A stretch of 64,000 nt of DNA from Vibrio sp. CAU 1672 (GCF_029223195.1 NZ_JARHUF010000001.1:248001-312000), one strand, 5' to 3'. Positions 50,194 to 59,544 are shown, counted from the stretch's first letter. A program made the numbers and translations. Notes: generated by a model from the sequence alone, not told the origin.

Positions 50194-50919
50194 ATGTTTC
50201 TAACACCTTATTTTTCAAGCAATAACCATCAGTTCCAGTTCACTCGTGAACAGGCAAGTCACTTCGCTAAACGTGTCGCAGGTGATTACAACCCTATCCA
50301 TGATGAAGACAACAAACGTTTCTGCGTACCCGGCGATCTGTTGTTCGCAGTGCTGCTCAGCAAAGAAGGCGTGAGCCAGAAGATGCGTTTTGAATTCTCT
50401 GGAATGGTCAATGATGGTATCGACTTACACATCGAAAATAAGTGTGAGAAACATAGTTCAGTAGTCGATGAAGCGGGCAAAGAGTATCTGCATATGACTC
50501 GTGAAGGTGACTGTAATCAGGATCCTGCCTTCATCGAACATGTAGTAACCAACTACGTGCAGTTTTCTGGCATGAACTTTCCTCACATTATGGTGCCTCT
50601 GATGGAAGAGCAACAGATGATGATTAACTGCCAGCGTCCACTGGTGATCTACGAGAGCATGGAAGTGGAGTTTTCTCGTCTGGATCTCACCCATCCGGAA
50701 GTCGAGTTCACCGGTGCCACGTTCGACGTAGAAGGCAAACGCGGCGTCGTCACCCTCAACTTTGCCTTCAAAGAAGATGGCGAAGTCGTAGGTAAAGGTA
50801 TCAAACGCATGGTAGCCAGTGGCTTGAAACCATATGATCAAGCTGCGGTTGACGATCTGGTACAACGCTTTCACGAGCGTAAGGATACCTTCCTGGCAAA
50901 GTTTGCTGAGGCAGCATAA
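50194..50919 (+). CDS. DUF3581 protein with MaoC-like hydratase signature
   Basis: 241 aa. The N-terminal AKRVAGDYNPIHDEDNKRF resembles the D-x4-H site of MaoC-type hotdog hydratases. A perfect TATAAT at 50157-50162 puts transcription just before the ATG at 50194, so the longer frame from 50137 is unlikely. Family DUF3581 is found in marine gammaproteobacteria; substrate unknown. Followed by a strong terminator. Confidence 0.75.
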   Translation: MFLTPYFSSNNHQFQFTREQASHFAKRVAGDYNPIHDEDNKRFCVPGDLLFAVLLSKEGVSQKMRFEFSGMVNDGIDLHIENKCEKHSSVVDEAGKEYLHMTREGDCNQDPAFIEHVVTNYVQFSGMNFPHIMVPLMEEQQMMINCQRPLVIYESMEVEFSRLDLTHPEVEFTGATFDVEGKRGVVTLNFAFKEDGEVVGKGIKRMVASGLKPYDQAAVDDLVQRFHERKDTFLAKFAEAA

Positions 50920-50954
50920 GCCGCTGCCACATTGCCACGTCTCAGTAATATAAC

Positions 50955-50985
50955 GAAGCCCAGCTCAAATGAGCTGGGCTTCTTT
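50955..50985 (+). terminator. terminator after DUF3581 gene
   Basis: GAAGCCCAGCTC (50955-50966), loop AAAT, GAGCTGGGCTTC (50971-50982), then TTT. Confidence 0.85.
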
Positions 50986-51082
50986 ACATCAGGACACTCC
51001 TGATAGCCATCCTGAATACCAAACTAGTCAGTAACCATTCTGGTAATTACACATAATAATCAGAAACTTATGCCAGCAGGAA

Positions 51083-51544
51083 TTATATCCACCGACGCAC
51101 GCGGTTTTTATATTTAAGGTACTCTTCACCAAACAGTCGCTCTAACACCTGCTCTTCCGGTTTTATTTGAAATTTATTCATATAAAACACGAACACAGCA
51201 CTGCAAAGAAATACACTTAAATGTTGCCACCACAGCCCCAATGCAATGATAAGCAGCAATAATGCGAAATACATAGGGTTACGCGTATAATTGAAGATCC
51301 CAGAGCTGACAACAAAAGAGGCAGACTCCGGCTTAACCGGGTTCACTGTGGTCTTTAATTTGCAAAACTCATATACCCCGGCAATTCCAGTGTAGCCAGA
51401 TAACAAGGTTAAACCGCCAACAACATACTCAACAAAAGGCACTCGGATCATCAAGCTCGGTGTCAATCCTTTCAGCCAGTACATCAGTAACACCACCAGC
51501 AGGAACACCGCCACCGGTGGAACTCTGAGTTCTAGTTTTATCAT
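51083..51544 (-). CDS. isoprenylcysteine carboxyl methyltransferase-like membrane protein
   Basis: 153 aa with four hydrophobic helices. The ICMT/PEMT hallmark is present: SSGIFNYTRNPMYFALLL and the C-terminal IKPEEQVLERLFGEEYLKYK, which bind SAM in the family. Likely a small-molecule or lipid methyltransferase of the inner membrane; substrate unknown. 80 nt downstream of ydiJ but separated by its terminator. Confidence 0.85.
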   Translation of the reverse strand: MIKLELRVPPVAVFLLVVLLMYWLKGLTPSLMIRVPFVEYVVGGLTLLSGYTGIAGVYEFCKLKTTVNPVKPESASFVVSSGIFNYTRNPMYFALLLLIIALGLWWQHLSVFLCSAVFVFYMNKFQIKPEEQVLERLFGEEYLKYKNRVRRWI

Positions 51545-51581
51545 GATTCAGATCCTTTCAAATCCTGGTTCCATTCTTATA

Positions 51582-51610
51582 AATAAAGCCCAGGTTGACT
51601 GGGCTTTATT
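51582..51610 (-). terminator. terminator after ydiJ
   Basis: AATAAAGCCCAG (51582-51593), GTTGA, CTGGGCTTTATT (51599-51610); reads as a stem with T tract on the minus strand. Confidence 0.85.
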
Positions 51611-51624
51611 GCTAAGGACATCGG

Positions 51625-54600
51625 TTATACCAGTGTTAATAACGCTTGCACCGGATGTTTCGGTTTCACCCCTTCAAAGCGCTTCACCTGGCTACGGCAA
51701 GAATAGCCGGTGATCAAACAACGCTCGTTCGGCAGCGCGTCCAGATTGGGTTTCCAGCTCAGGTTGTAAATATCTTTCGACATCGCCAGTTTATCGACTT
51801 CATGACCAAATGTGCCGGCCATACCACAGCAACCAACCGCCACTGTGTTAAGCACTGCGCCAAAGTGGCTAAATATCGCGCCCCACTCGTTTTCCGCATT
51901 GGGCAACTTGGTTTTTTCTGTGCAATGGGCAAACAGATACCAGGGCTCGGCCTGTTTTTCTGCCGGTGCAGGAAACTCGCTTAACCTTGGCAACAGCCAT
52001 TCGTGGGCGGTCAGAACCTCGAAGTCACCCCGTTTCTCACCCAGGATTTCCTGATACTCATCGCGGTAACACAACACCAGTGCCGGATCGACCCCTACCA
52101 TCGGGATATCCAGATCGGCAACCAATGCCAGGAACTTCGCCGTATCTTGCGCTGTAGCAGAAAACTGACGTAAAAAACCTTTGATATGCTGCGCCTTACC
52201 ATTGGGTTTAAACGGCAACAATACCGGATGTTTACCCAACTTCTTCACCAGGTTAATGAAATCTTCCACCACATCTGCATCATAATATGTAGTGAACGGA
52301 TCCTGGACTATCAACACATGATTTTGCTTTTCCTGCGATGACAGCGAGTTCAATGCTTTCAGATCGTAAGGCGTGGTCAGCTTGTTCACCCGCTTGGCTA
52401 AAGTCGGTACCGACAACAATGGCGTATCAACATAACCAACCGTTGAGGCGGTCAGTTTCTGTACCAACGGCTGATTCAGCATGCCATTTACAACTTTCGG
52501 TGCCTTCGCCATCAGCGGCAGCATCGTCTCAATATTGGCAACCAGGTAGTCTTTCGCCGGGCGCTGGTAACGGCTGTGGTAAATGTTAAGGAACCGCGAA
52601 CGGAAGCTTGGTACATCGACTTTGATCGGACACTGGCTTGCACATGCTTTACACGCCAGACAACCGTTCATCGCCTCATAGACTTCGTGAGAAAAATCAT
52701 ATTGATGACGCTTGTTCAGTGAATGGCGGACGCGCTCAATCATGGTTTTGATGGTCGGCTTGTGTGTCAGTGTTTGCTGCTCAAGGTCGAGAATATCGAT
52801 GCCCTGTTCTGTCAACTGGCGCAGCCACTCTCTGACCAAACCAGCACGACCTTTCGGCGATTGACGACGATCCGCAGTGACCTTCATCGAAGGACACATT
52901 GGCGAGCTGGAATCGTAATTGAAACACAACCCATTGCCGTTACACTCCATCGCCTGTTTAAAACTGTCCCGCACCTCAACTTCAATCTGGCGATCATAAA
53001 AGCCACGTTTGGTGCCGGTGACTTTAACCAATTCGGCATCGCTGTTCAGCGGGGTGCAAATTTTACCCGGATTCATCTTGTTGTGAGGGTCAAATGCGGC
53101 TTTCACCCGGCGCAGTTCGGTGAACAGTTCATCACCAAAGAACTCCGGTCCGTACTCGGAGCGAAAACCTTTGCCGTGCTCGCCCCACATCAGGCCACCG
53201 TATTTCGCCACCAGCTTCACGACTTCGTCCGATACCTCATGCATCAAGGCTTCCTGGCGGGGATCGCATAAATCCAGCGCAGGCCGCACGTGCAACACGC
53301 CCGCATCCACATGGCCAAACATACCGTATTCCAGAGATTTACTGTCGAGTAGTTGACGAAACTCTGCAATAAAATCAGCCAGATGTTGCGGGGGGACACA
53401 AGTATCTTCTGCGAACGCCACCGGCTTAGCTTTGCCTTTTGCCGCCCCAAGCAGGCCGACGGCTTTTTTGCGCATATTGTAGATACGGCCAATACTGGCG
53501 ATATCATCACAGACCTGATAACCAATAATGCCCGCTTGTTCGTCAGCGATCATCTCATCCAGCTTTGCCGTCAGCTGCGCCACCTGTGATGCCACTTCCT
53601 GTTCGTCCTGACCGGCAAACTCCACCATATTGATGCCAAGCATTTCCTTGTTGGGTACATCCGCCAACAAATCGCTTACGGTATGCCAGACAATATCTTG
53701 TTTAGCCAGATTCAGGACGTTGGAATCGACCGTTTCAACCGACAAAGCCTGAGCTTCGACCATAAACGGCGCATTTCGCAACGCAGAGTCAAAACTGTTG
53801 TATTTGACATTCACCAAGGTGCGCGCTTTAGGCAGCGGGGTCAGATTCAGCTTAGCTTCAGTAATAAAAGCCAGTGAGCCTTCAGCGCCGCACAGCACAC
53901 GGGTAATATCAAAGTCACCACTTTGCTCATCGAAAGCGTTTTTTAAATCATAACCGGTTAAAAAACGGTTGAGTGGCGGGAATTTATCCATAATTTGCTG
54001 GCGTTTCTCACGGCACACCGACTCGGTTACCTGCAAAGCTGTTGCCGCAAAATCCCCTTCATCCGGCAGACCATGGGACAGATCCGACTCTAAAATCGAG
54101 CCATCGGCAAATACCGCTTGCAACGACAGGACATGATCCGAGGTTTTACCGTATTTCAGTGAGCCCTGCCCGGAAGCATCGGTATTGATCATGCCACCGA
54201 TAGTCGCGCGGTTACTGGTTGACAGCTCCGGGGAGAAAAAGAAACCATAGGGACGGACGGCATCATTAAGCTGATCTTTGATCACCCCACTCTGAACACG
54301 AACCCAGCCCTCCTCTTCGTTAATCTCCAGCACCTTATTCATGTGGCGGGACAAGTCCACCACGATGCCCTGAGTTAGTGACTGGCCGTTAGTCCCGGTT
54401 CCGCCGCCGCGGGGAGAAAAGGTAATCCGCTCATAAGTTTCATGGTTACTAAGCTTACCGATCAAGGTAACATCATGGGTGGTTTTAGGGTGAACAACCG
54501 CCTGAGGGAGTAACTGGTAGACACTATTGTCTGTCGCGACGGCTAACCGGCTGGAATACTGGCTTTCAATATCGCCGGTAAACCCGGCTTCAGCCAACTC

Positions 54601-54660
54601 TTTAAGAAAATTCAGAACAAGTGGGTCAACATCGGTTTGCGAGTGTAGTCTTGGTAACAT
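51625..54660 (-). CDS. ydiJ: YdiJ-type FAD-binding / iron-sulfur oxidoreductase (D-2-hydroxyglutarate dehydrogenase type)
   Basis: 1011 aa fusion. N-terminal FAD-binding type 4 domain (about 45-265, FSPRGGGTGTNGQSLTQG), FAD-linked C domain, then a 4Fe-4S region (MNGCLACKACASQCPIKVDV about 680-700) and a CCG-type C-terminal domain (TVAVGCCGMAG). Same architecture as E. coli YdiJ (1018 aa), which oxidises D-2-hydroxyglutarate. Start at 54660 (MLPRLHSQ) with AGGA 6 nt upstream; the longer start is unlikely. Confidence 0.92.
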   Translation of the reverse strand: MLPRLHSQTDVDPLVLNFLKELAEAGFTGDIESQYSSRLAVATDNSVYQLLPQAVVHPKTTHDVTLIGKLSNHETYERITFSPRGGGTGTNGQSLTQGIVVDLSRHMNKVLEINEEEGWVRVQSGVIKDQLNDAVRPYGFFFSPELSTSNRATIGGMINTDASGQGSLKYGKTSDHVLSLQAVFADGSILESDLSHGLPDEGDFAATALQVTESVCREKRQQIMDKFPPLNRFLTGYDLKNAFDEQSGDFDITRVLCGAEGSLAFITEAKLNLTPLPKARTLVNVKYNSFDSALRNAPFMVEAQALSVETVDSNVLNLAKQDIVWHTVSDLLADVPNKEMLGINMVEFAGQDEQEVASQVAQLTAKLDEMIADEQAGIIGYQVCDDIASIGRIYNMRKKAVGLLGAAKGKAKPVAFAEDTCVPPQHLADFIAEFRQLLDSKSLEYGMFGHVDAGVLHVRPALDLCDPRQEALMHEVSDEVVKLVAKYGGLMWGEHGKGFRSEYGPEFFGDELFTELRRVKAAFDPHNKMNPGKICTPLNSDAELVKVTGTKRGFYDRQIEVEVRDSFKQAMECNGNGLCFNYDSSSPMCPSMKVTADRRQSPKGRAGLVREWLRQLTEQGIDILDLEQQTLTHKPTIKTMIERVRHSLNKRHQYDFSHEVYEAMNGCLACKACASQCPIKVDVPSFRSRFLNIYHSRYQRPAKDYLVANIETMLPLMAKAPKVVNGMLNQPLVQKLTASTVGYVDTPLLSVPTLAKRVNKLTTPYDLKALNSLSSQEKQNHVLIVQDPFTTYYDADVVEDFINLVKKLGKHPVLLPFKPNGKAQHIKGFLRQFSATAQDTAKFLALVADLDIPMVGVDPALVLCYRDEYQEILGEKRGDFEVLTAHEWLLPRLSEFPAPAEKQAEPWYLFAHCTEKTKLPNAENEWGAIFSHFGAVLNTVAVGCCGMAGTFGHEVDKLAMSKDIYNLSWKPNLDALPNERCLITGYSCRSQVKRFEGVKPKHPVQALLTLV

Positions 54661-54860
54661 TTGCTTCCTGCCCCTACGGTACTGATCCAATCAGCTTTGG
54701 GTTATGATTTAAGAATAATCTTTGAATTTCGTCACTTTACAACATTTAAAAAAGTGATCAAATCAGAATCTCACTGCATGAAATCAACTTATGCTTTCTT
54801 TTTTGTTACTTAATACCTTACATTGGTGCAAAAATCGCATTTCAACATGAGCCTTTTAGA

Positions 54861-55541
54861 ATGAAAAAAAATAAAGTCGTGACGACTGAAGATATCCTTT
54901 TAAAACTTTGTCAGTCAGTATCAGGCGTATTGACCTCAGCAACGTCATCACAGATCAACTACTCTGCAATGGTGCAAAAGATCCATAAAACCAGCCTCAA
55001 GCCCGATTTTGGCTGTTTTGTCCTTTTTGACGGCGGTTTCACCGGGCTGGTGGTGATTAACTTTACTGCCAAAGCAGCATTGGAGGTATACACCAATTAC
55101 ATGCGCAGTATGGGGATGCCGGAAGAAGAACTGGCGATTACTCACACCTCTGATGACGTTGCCGATGTACTGGGTGAGCTGATGAATCAACTGGTCGGCG
55201 ACTTCACCCACAAAATTCGTAAAGAGCTGCAAACGAACATCACGCAAAACCAGCCTAAGATGTTGTCACTCAACAAACAGGTGATCCTGCAAGTTGATAC
55301 CAATCTGGATCGCCCCCAGGCACGACGCGTCACCTTTTCTACCGCGCAAAACAACATCTTTTATCTCGAGCTGGCTATGGATAAAACCGAGTTTATCCAA
55401 CTGGAAGAGTTTGAGATTACTGAAGACGAAAATCCAGATGACATTCTGGAAGCCACACGCAAAAGCATGGAGCAACAGCGTAATGAATCCTCGCCAGCAC
55501 GCAATGAAGCCGATGATTTGTTAGATGAACTCGGTATTTAA
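54861..55541 (+). CDS. DUF3334 protein with CheX-like core
   Basis: 226 aa. Region about 20-170 resembles CheX/CheC chemotaxis phosphatases: SDDVADVLGELMNQLVGDF contains the ExxN phosphatase pattern (ELMN at about 107-110), and hydrophobic strand FVLFDGGFTGLVVINF precedes it. The C-terminal 50 residues are acidic, ending DDLLDELGI. A role on a CheY-like partner is inference from fold similarity; family is otherwise uncharacterised. Confidence 0.75.
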   Translation: MKKNKVVTTEDILLKLCQSVSGVLTSATSSQINYSAMVQKIHKTSLKPDFGCFVLFDGGFTGLVVINFTAKAALEVYTNYMRSMGMPEEELAITHTSDDVADVLGELMNQLVGDFTHKIRKELQTNITQNQPKMLSLNKQVILQVDTNLDRPQARRVTFSTAQNNIFYLELAMDKTEFIQLEEFEITEDENPDDILEATRKSMEQQRNESSPARNEADDLLDELGI

Positions 55542-55570
55542 CCAGCCCGCCCCAGCTAACCTTGCAACCA

Positions 55571-55596
55571 ACGCCACTATTTTGTGGCGTTTTTTG
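55571..55596 (+). terminator. terminator after DUF3334 gene
   Basis: ACGCCAC (55571-55577), TATTTT, GTGGCGT (55584-55590), then TTTTTG. Confidence 0.85.
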
Positions 55597-55678
55597 TTCC
55601 ACCTGTCTGGCTTGGTTTCGTTTCTGCGCTAAAAAAGGTAATATACTCGACTTCTTAAATTTTCGTGATTGGTCGTCG

Positions 55679-56368
55679 ATGGATAAGCAAAAAGCTCTCA
55701 AGAAAATCGCTAAATGTTTAGAACTGGGCAACTCAGCCAACGTAAACGAAGCCGCAAACGCCATAAAAATGGCCCACCGTTTGATGCTCAAATACGGGCT
55801 GGACAAAGATGATATTGAATTCATCAAGATGGGCAAAACTCAATCTTCGCATTTGCTGCCTGCCAACATTAGTTCAACCCTGTTGCGAGTGATCCGTGGC
55901 ATCAATACCAAATTTGGGGTTGAAGCGGTGTTACTCAACCATAAAGGACTTAAACGGGTAGAGTTTATTGGTGAAGCGGATCGCGCGATCTTTGCAGCGT
56001 TTGCATTTGACATCATCTATCGTGAGATGAACGAAAGTACCGGCCAGTTCCGCAACAGCTTTGCCGGCAGTGGAACACCATCAGCCGAGGTCAATCGTCG
56101 GGTAAACTCATTTGTCTCAGGATGGGTCGAAGGGGCGCTGGAGAAGCTGCCGGTAATCTCACCTGACGAAGAGTCGGCAAACAAAATCAACAACTACATT
56201 GACAAAGAATTTAAGAACATAGACCGGGAAACCTTCAAAAAGCAGCTCAGAGAAGCGATGAAGAACCTCACCGAAGATTATGAAGTTGGCCTGAAGAAAG
56301 GTCGCAAAGTGTCGGTTAACCGTGGGGTAAACGGTGCCCAGTCAAGAAAAATGATACAAAGCAAATAG
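55679..56368 (+). CDS. DUF2786 protein
   Basis: 229 aa. N-terminal 40 residues (KALKKIAKCLELGNSANVNE, then AANAIKMAHRLMLKYGL) are the DUF2786 domain. The rest is mostly helical with a basic C-terminus (GLKKGRKVSVNRG). Often found in phage and marine bacterial genomes; function unknown. The ATG at 55679 lies after the preceding terminator, so the 39-residue upstream extension is not translated. Ribosome site weak. Confidence 0.75.
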   Translation: MDKQKALKKIAKCLELGNSANVNEAANAIKMAHRLMLKYGLDKDDIEFIKMGKTQSSHLLPANISSTLLRVIRGINTKFGVEAVLLNHKGLKRVEFIGEADRAIFAAFAFDIIYREMNESTGQFRNSFAGSGTPSAEVNRRVNSFVSGWVEGALEKLPVISPDEESANKINNYIDKEFKNIDRETFKKQLREAMKNLTEDYEVGLKKGRKVSVNRGVNGAQSRKMIQSK

Positions 56369-56488
56369 TTTTCGCTACACAACCGCCCAAAATTACCGTG
56401 ATATAACAAAAATCCATTATTGTTTGGCCATACTATTGATTCAACATTAAGGCGCGACAACGCCTTGCTTTTACATGGAGAGATTCCT

Positions 56489-57157
56489 TTGAAAAAGATG
56501 TCTATTGCACTAGCGCTAGTGCTGGCGCTTACCGGCTGTCAAGCTACTCAACGCCAAAACGCAACTACTGGTGAATATGAAACCAACTCAACCACTCAAG
56601 GGGCTATCATCGGCGCTATCGCCGGTGCTGCAGTTGGTCTGGCTACCGGTGATGATGCGAAAGAGCGCCGTAAGCGTGCACTGATCGGTGCTGCCGCTGG
56701 CGGAGCTACAGGTGCAGGTATCGGTTACTACTTTGACCAGCAGGAGGACGCGCTGCGTCGTGAGTTACTCAACTCGGGTGTACAAGTTGAACGCGTGGGT
56801 GAAAATCAACTGCTGCTGCGGATGGAAAACGGTATTGGTTTCTCATCCAGCTCTTACCAACTGGATGCCGGTATTCATAATACGTTACGAGGTGTTGCTC
56901 GGATTTTGGTCGAGTACCCTGACACCAGCCTGGTGATTGACGGTTACACCGACAGCACGGGTAGTGAATCATACAACCAGACTCTTTCTGAACGTCGTGC
57001 GGAATCTGTGCGCCAGTTTCTGATCTCACAAAATGTTGCCGCTGGCCGTGCGATTGCCCGCGGAAACGGTGAGCGTTACCCACTTTGTACCAACAGTACC
57101 GCAGAAGGACGTGCGTGTAACCGCCGGGTTGAGATCCAAATCTTGCCACTTAAGTAA
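56489..57157 (+). CDS. OmpA-family lipoprotein (YiaD-like), TTG start
   Basis: 222 aa. TTG at 56489 with GGAGAG 7 nt upstream is the best start; the next ATG is 9 nt later and too far. Signal peptide with lipobox LALTGC (Cys17). A glycine-zipper segment (about 35-75, GAIIGAIAGAAVG...) precedes an OmpA C-like peptidoglycan-binding domain (about 110-220) with the TDSTGSESYNQTLSERRA motif. It probably anchors the outer membrane to murein. Confidence 0.9.
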   Translation: MKKMSIALALVLALTGCQATQRQNATTGEYETNSTTQGAIIGAIAGAAVGLATGDDAKERRKRALIGAAAGGATGAGIGYYFDQQEDALRRELLNSGVQVERVGENQLLLRMENGIGFSSSSYQLDAGIHNTLRGVARILVEYPDTSLVIDGYTDSTGSESYNQTLSERRAESVRQFLISQNVAAGRAIARGNGERYPLCTNSTAEGRACNRRVEIQILPLK

Positions 57158-57170
57158 ACCCGGTGCAATG

Positions 57171-57199
57171 TATACCCAAATAGACTGAAGTTGGGTATA
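57171..57199. repeat. palindrome TATACCCAA ... TTGGGTATA
   Basis: Perfect 9-bp arms 57171-57179 and 57191-57199. Similar GTATACCCAA words occur as dispersed repeats in Vibrio intergenic regions. Confidence 0.5.
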
Positions 57200-57224
57200 A
57201 AGGTAAGAGTAATCATTACCGGAG

Positions 57225-57251
57225 CAGGCCTGGTAGAAATAACCAGGCCTG
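57225..57251 (+). terminator. strong hairpin just upstream of the Sel1/J-domain gene
   Basis: CAGGCCTGGT (57225-57234) and ACCAGGCCTG (57242-57251) with a 7-nt loop. No T tract; ends 8 nt before the downstream ATG, so it may instead limit translation. Confidence 0.55.
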
Positions 57252-57259
57252 ACACTTGG

Positions 57260-58237
57260 ATGTCACGACGCACGATTCTTTCTCTGGCCGCCATGGCCTG
57301 TATTTCTTTACCTGCCTACGCGACAGAGCCGCTGACCGATCCTGTGGCGCAATACCAACAGGCCCAGAACCTTGCGAAACAGGCCTCCCAATCCTCGCTA
57401 CCTGAAGTCAGGTACTGGCTTGAACAATCAGCCCAACAAGGCCATCTTGCCGCACAAAAGCAGCTCGCCAAAGATTATGCTGACGGCCTCAGCGGAAAAG
57501 TAAACTATCCGCAGGCGATTTACTGGTTCACAACCATCGCGAACCAAGACGCAACCGACCATGGTTATCTCCTCGCTCAATTTTTGCAGCAGCACCAGCA
57601 GCAAGTAAACAACCACGATTTGATTGAAGCATGGTACAAGTTTGCCGCGGAGAATAATCCGCAAGCCGAAACCGCCTATGCCATTTTTCTTGAGCAGCGC
57701 TTTAATCAGTTACGCGCCAAGCAGGTCACGGAGATTACCGAGCTCGAACAACAGCAAACCACAGAGAATCAACAAGGGACACCGCAGCCGCCTGCTCAAT
57801 CTGCGATAAACTCTGACTGGCTTTACCCTTCCACCGGGTTTGCAATTACCATGATTCTCGCCGGCTCATGGTTTGGCTTCCGAAGAAAAGCCGATAAACG
57901 CCAAAATACAGTTCATCAACAGCAACTCACTAAAGAGGTGCAACTTGAGACGCAGGTTAAAGAACTGCAGTTCACCAACCGGCAGTTAAAACGTCAGTTA
58001 GAAACAGTGTTTCAAGAGTTCCGTAAAACTCAACAACAATCTGATCAGCACAAACTGGCTATCGCATGTGCGATGTTTGGCTATACCCCTGCCAGTATCC
58101 CGGAGGACAAATCGGTGCGACTGCGCTATCGCCAACTCTCAAAACTGTATCACCCGGATACGCGCGGAAGTGAAGAAGAAATGAAACGCCTAAACCAGGC
58201 ATTTAACACAATCACTCAAAAAAGCACAAAAAATTAA
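57260..58237 (+). CDS. Sel1-repeat membrane protein with C-terminal J domain
   Basis: 325 aa. Signal-like start ending LPAYA (about 20). Residues about 30-150 are TPR/Sel1-like repeats (EVRYWLEQSAQQGHLAAQKQ). A single membrane helix at about 196-214 (STGFAITMILAGSWF) is followed by a coiled coil (about 230-270) and a DnaJ-type J domain at about 270-325 with intact HPD (KLYHPDTRG). The J domain should sit in the cytoplasm and recruit DnaK, the repeats in the periplasm. Start at 57260 fits the signal; ribosome site weak. Confidence 0.78.
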   Translation: MSRRTILSLAAMACISLPAYATEPLTDPVAQYQQAQNLAKQASQSSLPEVRYWLEQSAQQGHLAAQKQLAKDYADGLSGKVNYPQAIYWFTTIANQDATDHGYLLAQFLQQHQQQVNNHDLIEAWYKFAAENNPQAETAYAIFLEQRFNQLRAKQVTEITELEQQQTTENQQGTPQPPAQSAINSDWLYPSTGFAITMILAGSWFGFRRKADKRQNTVHQQQLTKEVQLETQVKELQFTNRQLKRQLETVFQEFRKTQQQSDQHKLAIACAMFGYTPASIPEDKSVRLRYRQLSKLYHPDTRGSEEEMKRLNQAFNTITQKSTKN

Positions 58238-58415
58238 CCGCAGCACACTGTTACCATATTTCTCTGTCCATCAGCCCCGTTATTTCTGGGGTCGCAATCG
58301 ATCACGCTCTCAAAAAACCTTAACAGACCATTAACCTTAGCCCCCTCTTTGTGTCATAATATCCGGCGCAAAATAACACCTAAACACTGTAAACTAATAG
58401 GTGGGGAGAAAATCA

Positions 58416-58601
58416 ATGTTCACTGAAGAAGGCACCTGCGACTGGTGCAAAAAACTAAGCTTTGTCACCCGTCATGAATACATAGATGGAAAAACTCATT
58501 GTTCATGTGTAGCTTGTTACGATATCGCCAAGATCGATGTCCGTCGGTTTAACCGGGCTGAGCTGCAAATGCGGGAACAATTAGCAAGGCAATCTTGTTA
58601 A
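58416..58601 (+). CDS. small zinc-ribbon-like protein
   Basis: 61 aa from ATG 58416, preceded by GGGGAG at 7 nt. Two CxxC pairs, CDWC (about 9-12) and CVAC (about 29-32) with an extra Cys, form a likely zinc knuckle. Basic C-terminal tail. Function unknown; monocistronic with a terminator. Confidence 0.65.
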   Translation: MFTEEGTCDWCKKLSFVTRHEYIDGKTHCSCVACYDIAKIDVRRFNRAELQMREQLARQSC

Positions 58602-58636
58602 ACAGAGCGGCATTAATCAATGGAACTGATTTTCAG

Positions 58637-58661
58637 AAGCGCCTTATACCGGCGCTTTTTT
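58637..58661 (+). terminator. terminator after zinc-ribbon gene
   Basis: AAGCGCC, TTATACC, GGCGCTT stem then TTTTT. Confidence 0.85.
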
Positions 58662-58910
58662 AATAACCAATATTCACCGCTAACCCTCTTTCCCGACTAC
58701 TGTACAAACAGGCAATGCGCTGCTCGTATCTCCCTGGCATAGCTGTACAAAATGCACTCAGCTCACATTTTCACCACCAAACCACCCACAGCAATAGACG
58801 CTTTTACCCCATTTATATCAATAACTTAAGTTAAAAACCATCCCAAAAATCCAGCATCTTCTGATCACCAACTGGCAAAAATCAGTTGATCCTCGGCGTA
58901 AAACAAACTA
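58662..58910. other. gene-free spacer before sulA
   Basis: No reading frame of note. Includes the -35-like TTGATC at 58886-58891 of the sulA promoter; its -10 (about 58909-58914) overlaps the LexA box. Confidence 0.4.
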
Positions 58911-58926
58911 CTGTATAAGCATACAG
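58911..58926. promoter_or_regulatory. LexA (SOS) box of sulA
   Basis: CTGTATAAGCATACAG: perfect CTGT-N8-ACAG, AT-rich centre, 22 nt before the ATG. Overlaps the predicted -10, so LexA would block initiation. Confidence 0.88.
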
Positions 58927-58947
58927 CATGTATAAAGGAACAGTAAG

Positions 58948-59340
58948 ATGCAGTTTCAAAGTCACGGTCACTCTTATTCACGTTTTAACGTACTGGCACA
59001 AACAACTCAGCCAATGAATGTTCCCAGCAGTTTGCTGGCAAAACTGGCCACCCTTTCCCAGCAGCAACAATGGATTTTGTTTACTGCTGAGTGCCCTCGT
59101 CCCGATTTTGCACAACTGACTGCATCTAAGATTCGCTGTCAAAATATTATTCAAATGAAACCTTCTCAGCAGCAGTCCGAAGTAGAGATCGTTGTAAAAG
59201 CAATCCGCTCAGGCAATGCCAGTGCCGTGGTAGCTTCAACGAACATTGCCCACATCAACCAGATCATGCTGCGCGATCTGGCACAACGTCATCAGTGTGA
59301 AGTGTTTTTCGTCGAAGGCAGAGCAAATAAGTACCACTAA
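58948..59340 (+). CDS. sulA: SulA-like SOS cell-division inhibitor
   Basis: 130 aa. Shows the SulA pattern: hydrophobic core WILFTAECPRPDF, then VVKAIRSGNASAVVASTN, weakly similar to RecA-like beta strands. The LexA box directly upstream and small size support SulA, which blocks FtsZ after DNA damage. AAGGA ribosome site 9 nt upstream. Followed by a terminator. Confidence 0.82.
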   Translation: MQFQSHGHSYSRFNVLAQTTQPMNVPSSLLAKLATLSQQQQWILFTAECPRPDFAQLTASKIRCQNIIQMKPSQQQSEVEIVVKAIRSGNASAVVASTNIAHINQIMLRDLAQRHQCEVFFVEGRANKYH

Positions 59341-59369
59341 TAAGTTCGACGTTATCTCCTCTGCACCAC

Positions 59370-59393
59370 GCCCCCTCATGGGGGGCTTTTTTA
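59370..59393 (+). terminator. terminator after sulA
   Basis: GCCCCC, loop TCAT, GGGGGGC, then TTTTTTATT. Confidence 0.88.
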
Positions 59394-59409
59394 TTGTTGG
59401 CAAAAAACA

Positions 59410-59425
59410 AAGCAAACGTTTGCTT
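59410..59425. promoter_or_regulatory. PurR operator upstream of purC
   Basis: AAGCAAACGTTTGCTT, a perfect 16-bp palindrome matching PurR consensus; -10-like TATGAT follows near 59453. Confidence 0.85.
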
Positions 59426-59544
59426 TTTCTCTGGCGAGTTAAAATAGTTCTGGTATGATGCCCACATTCGCTTTATTCGGTGTGAGAATTTGCACTGAAT
59501 AACTTCTCTGTATGACGTTTGATTTAAATGATAGGAATGTCAAA

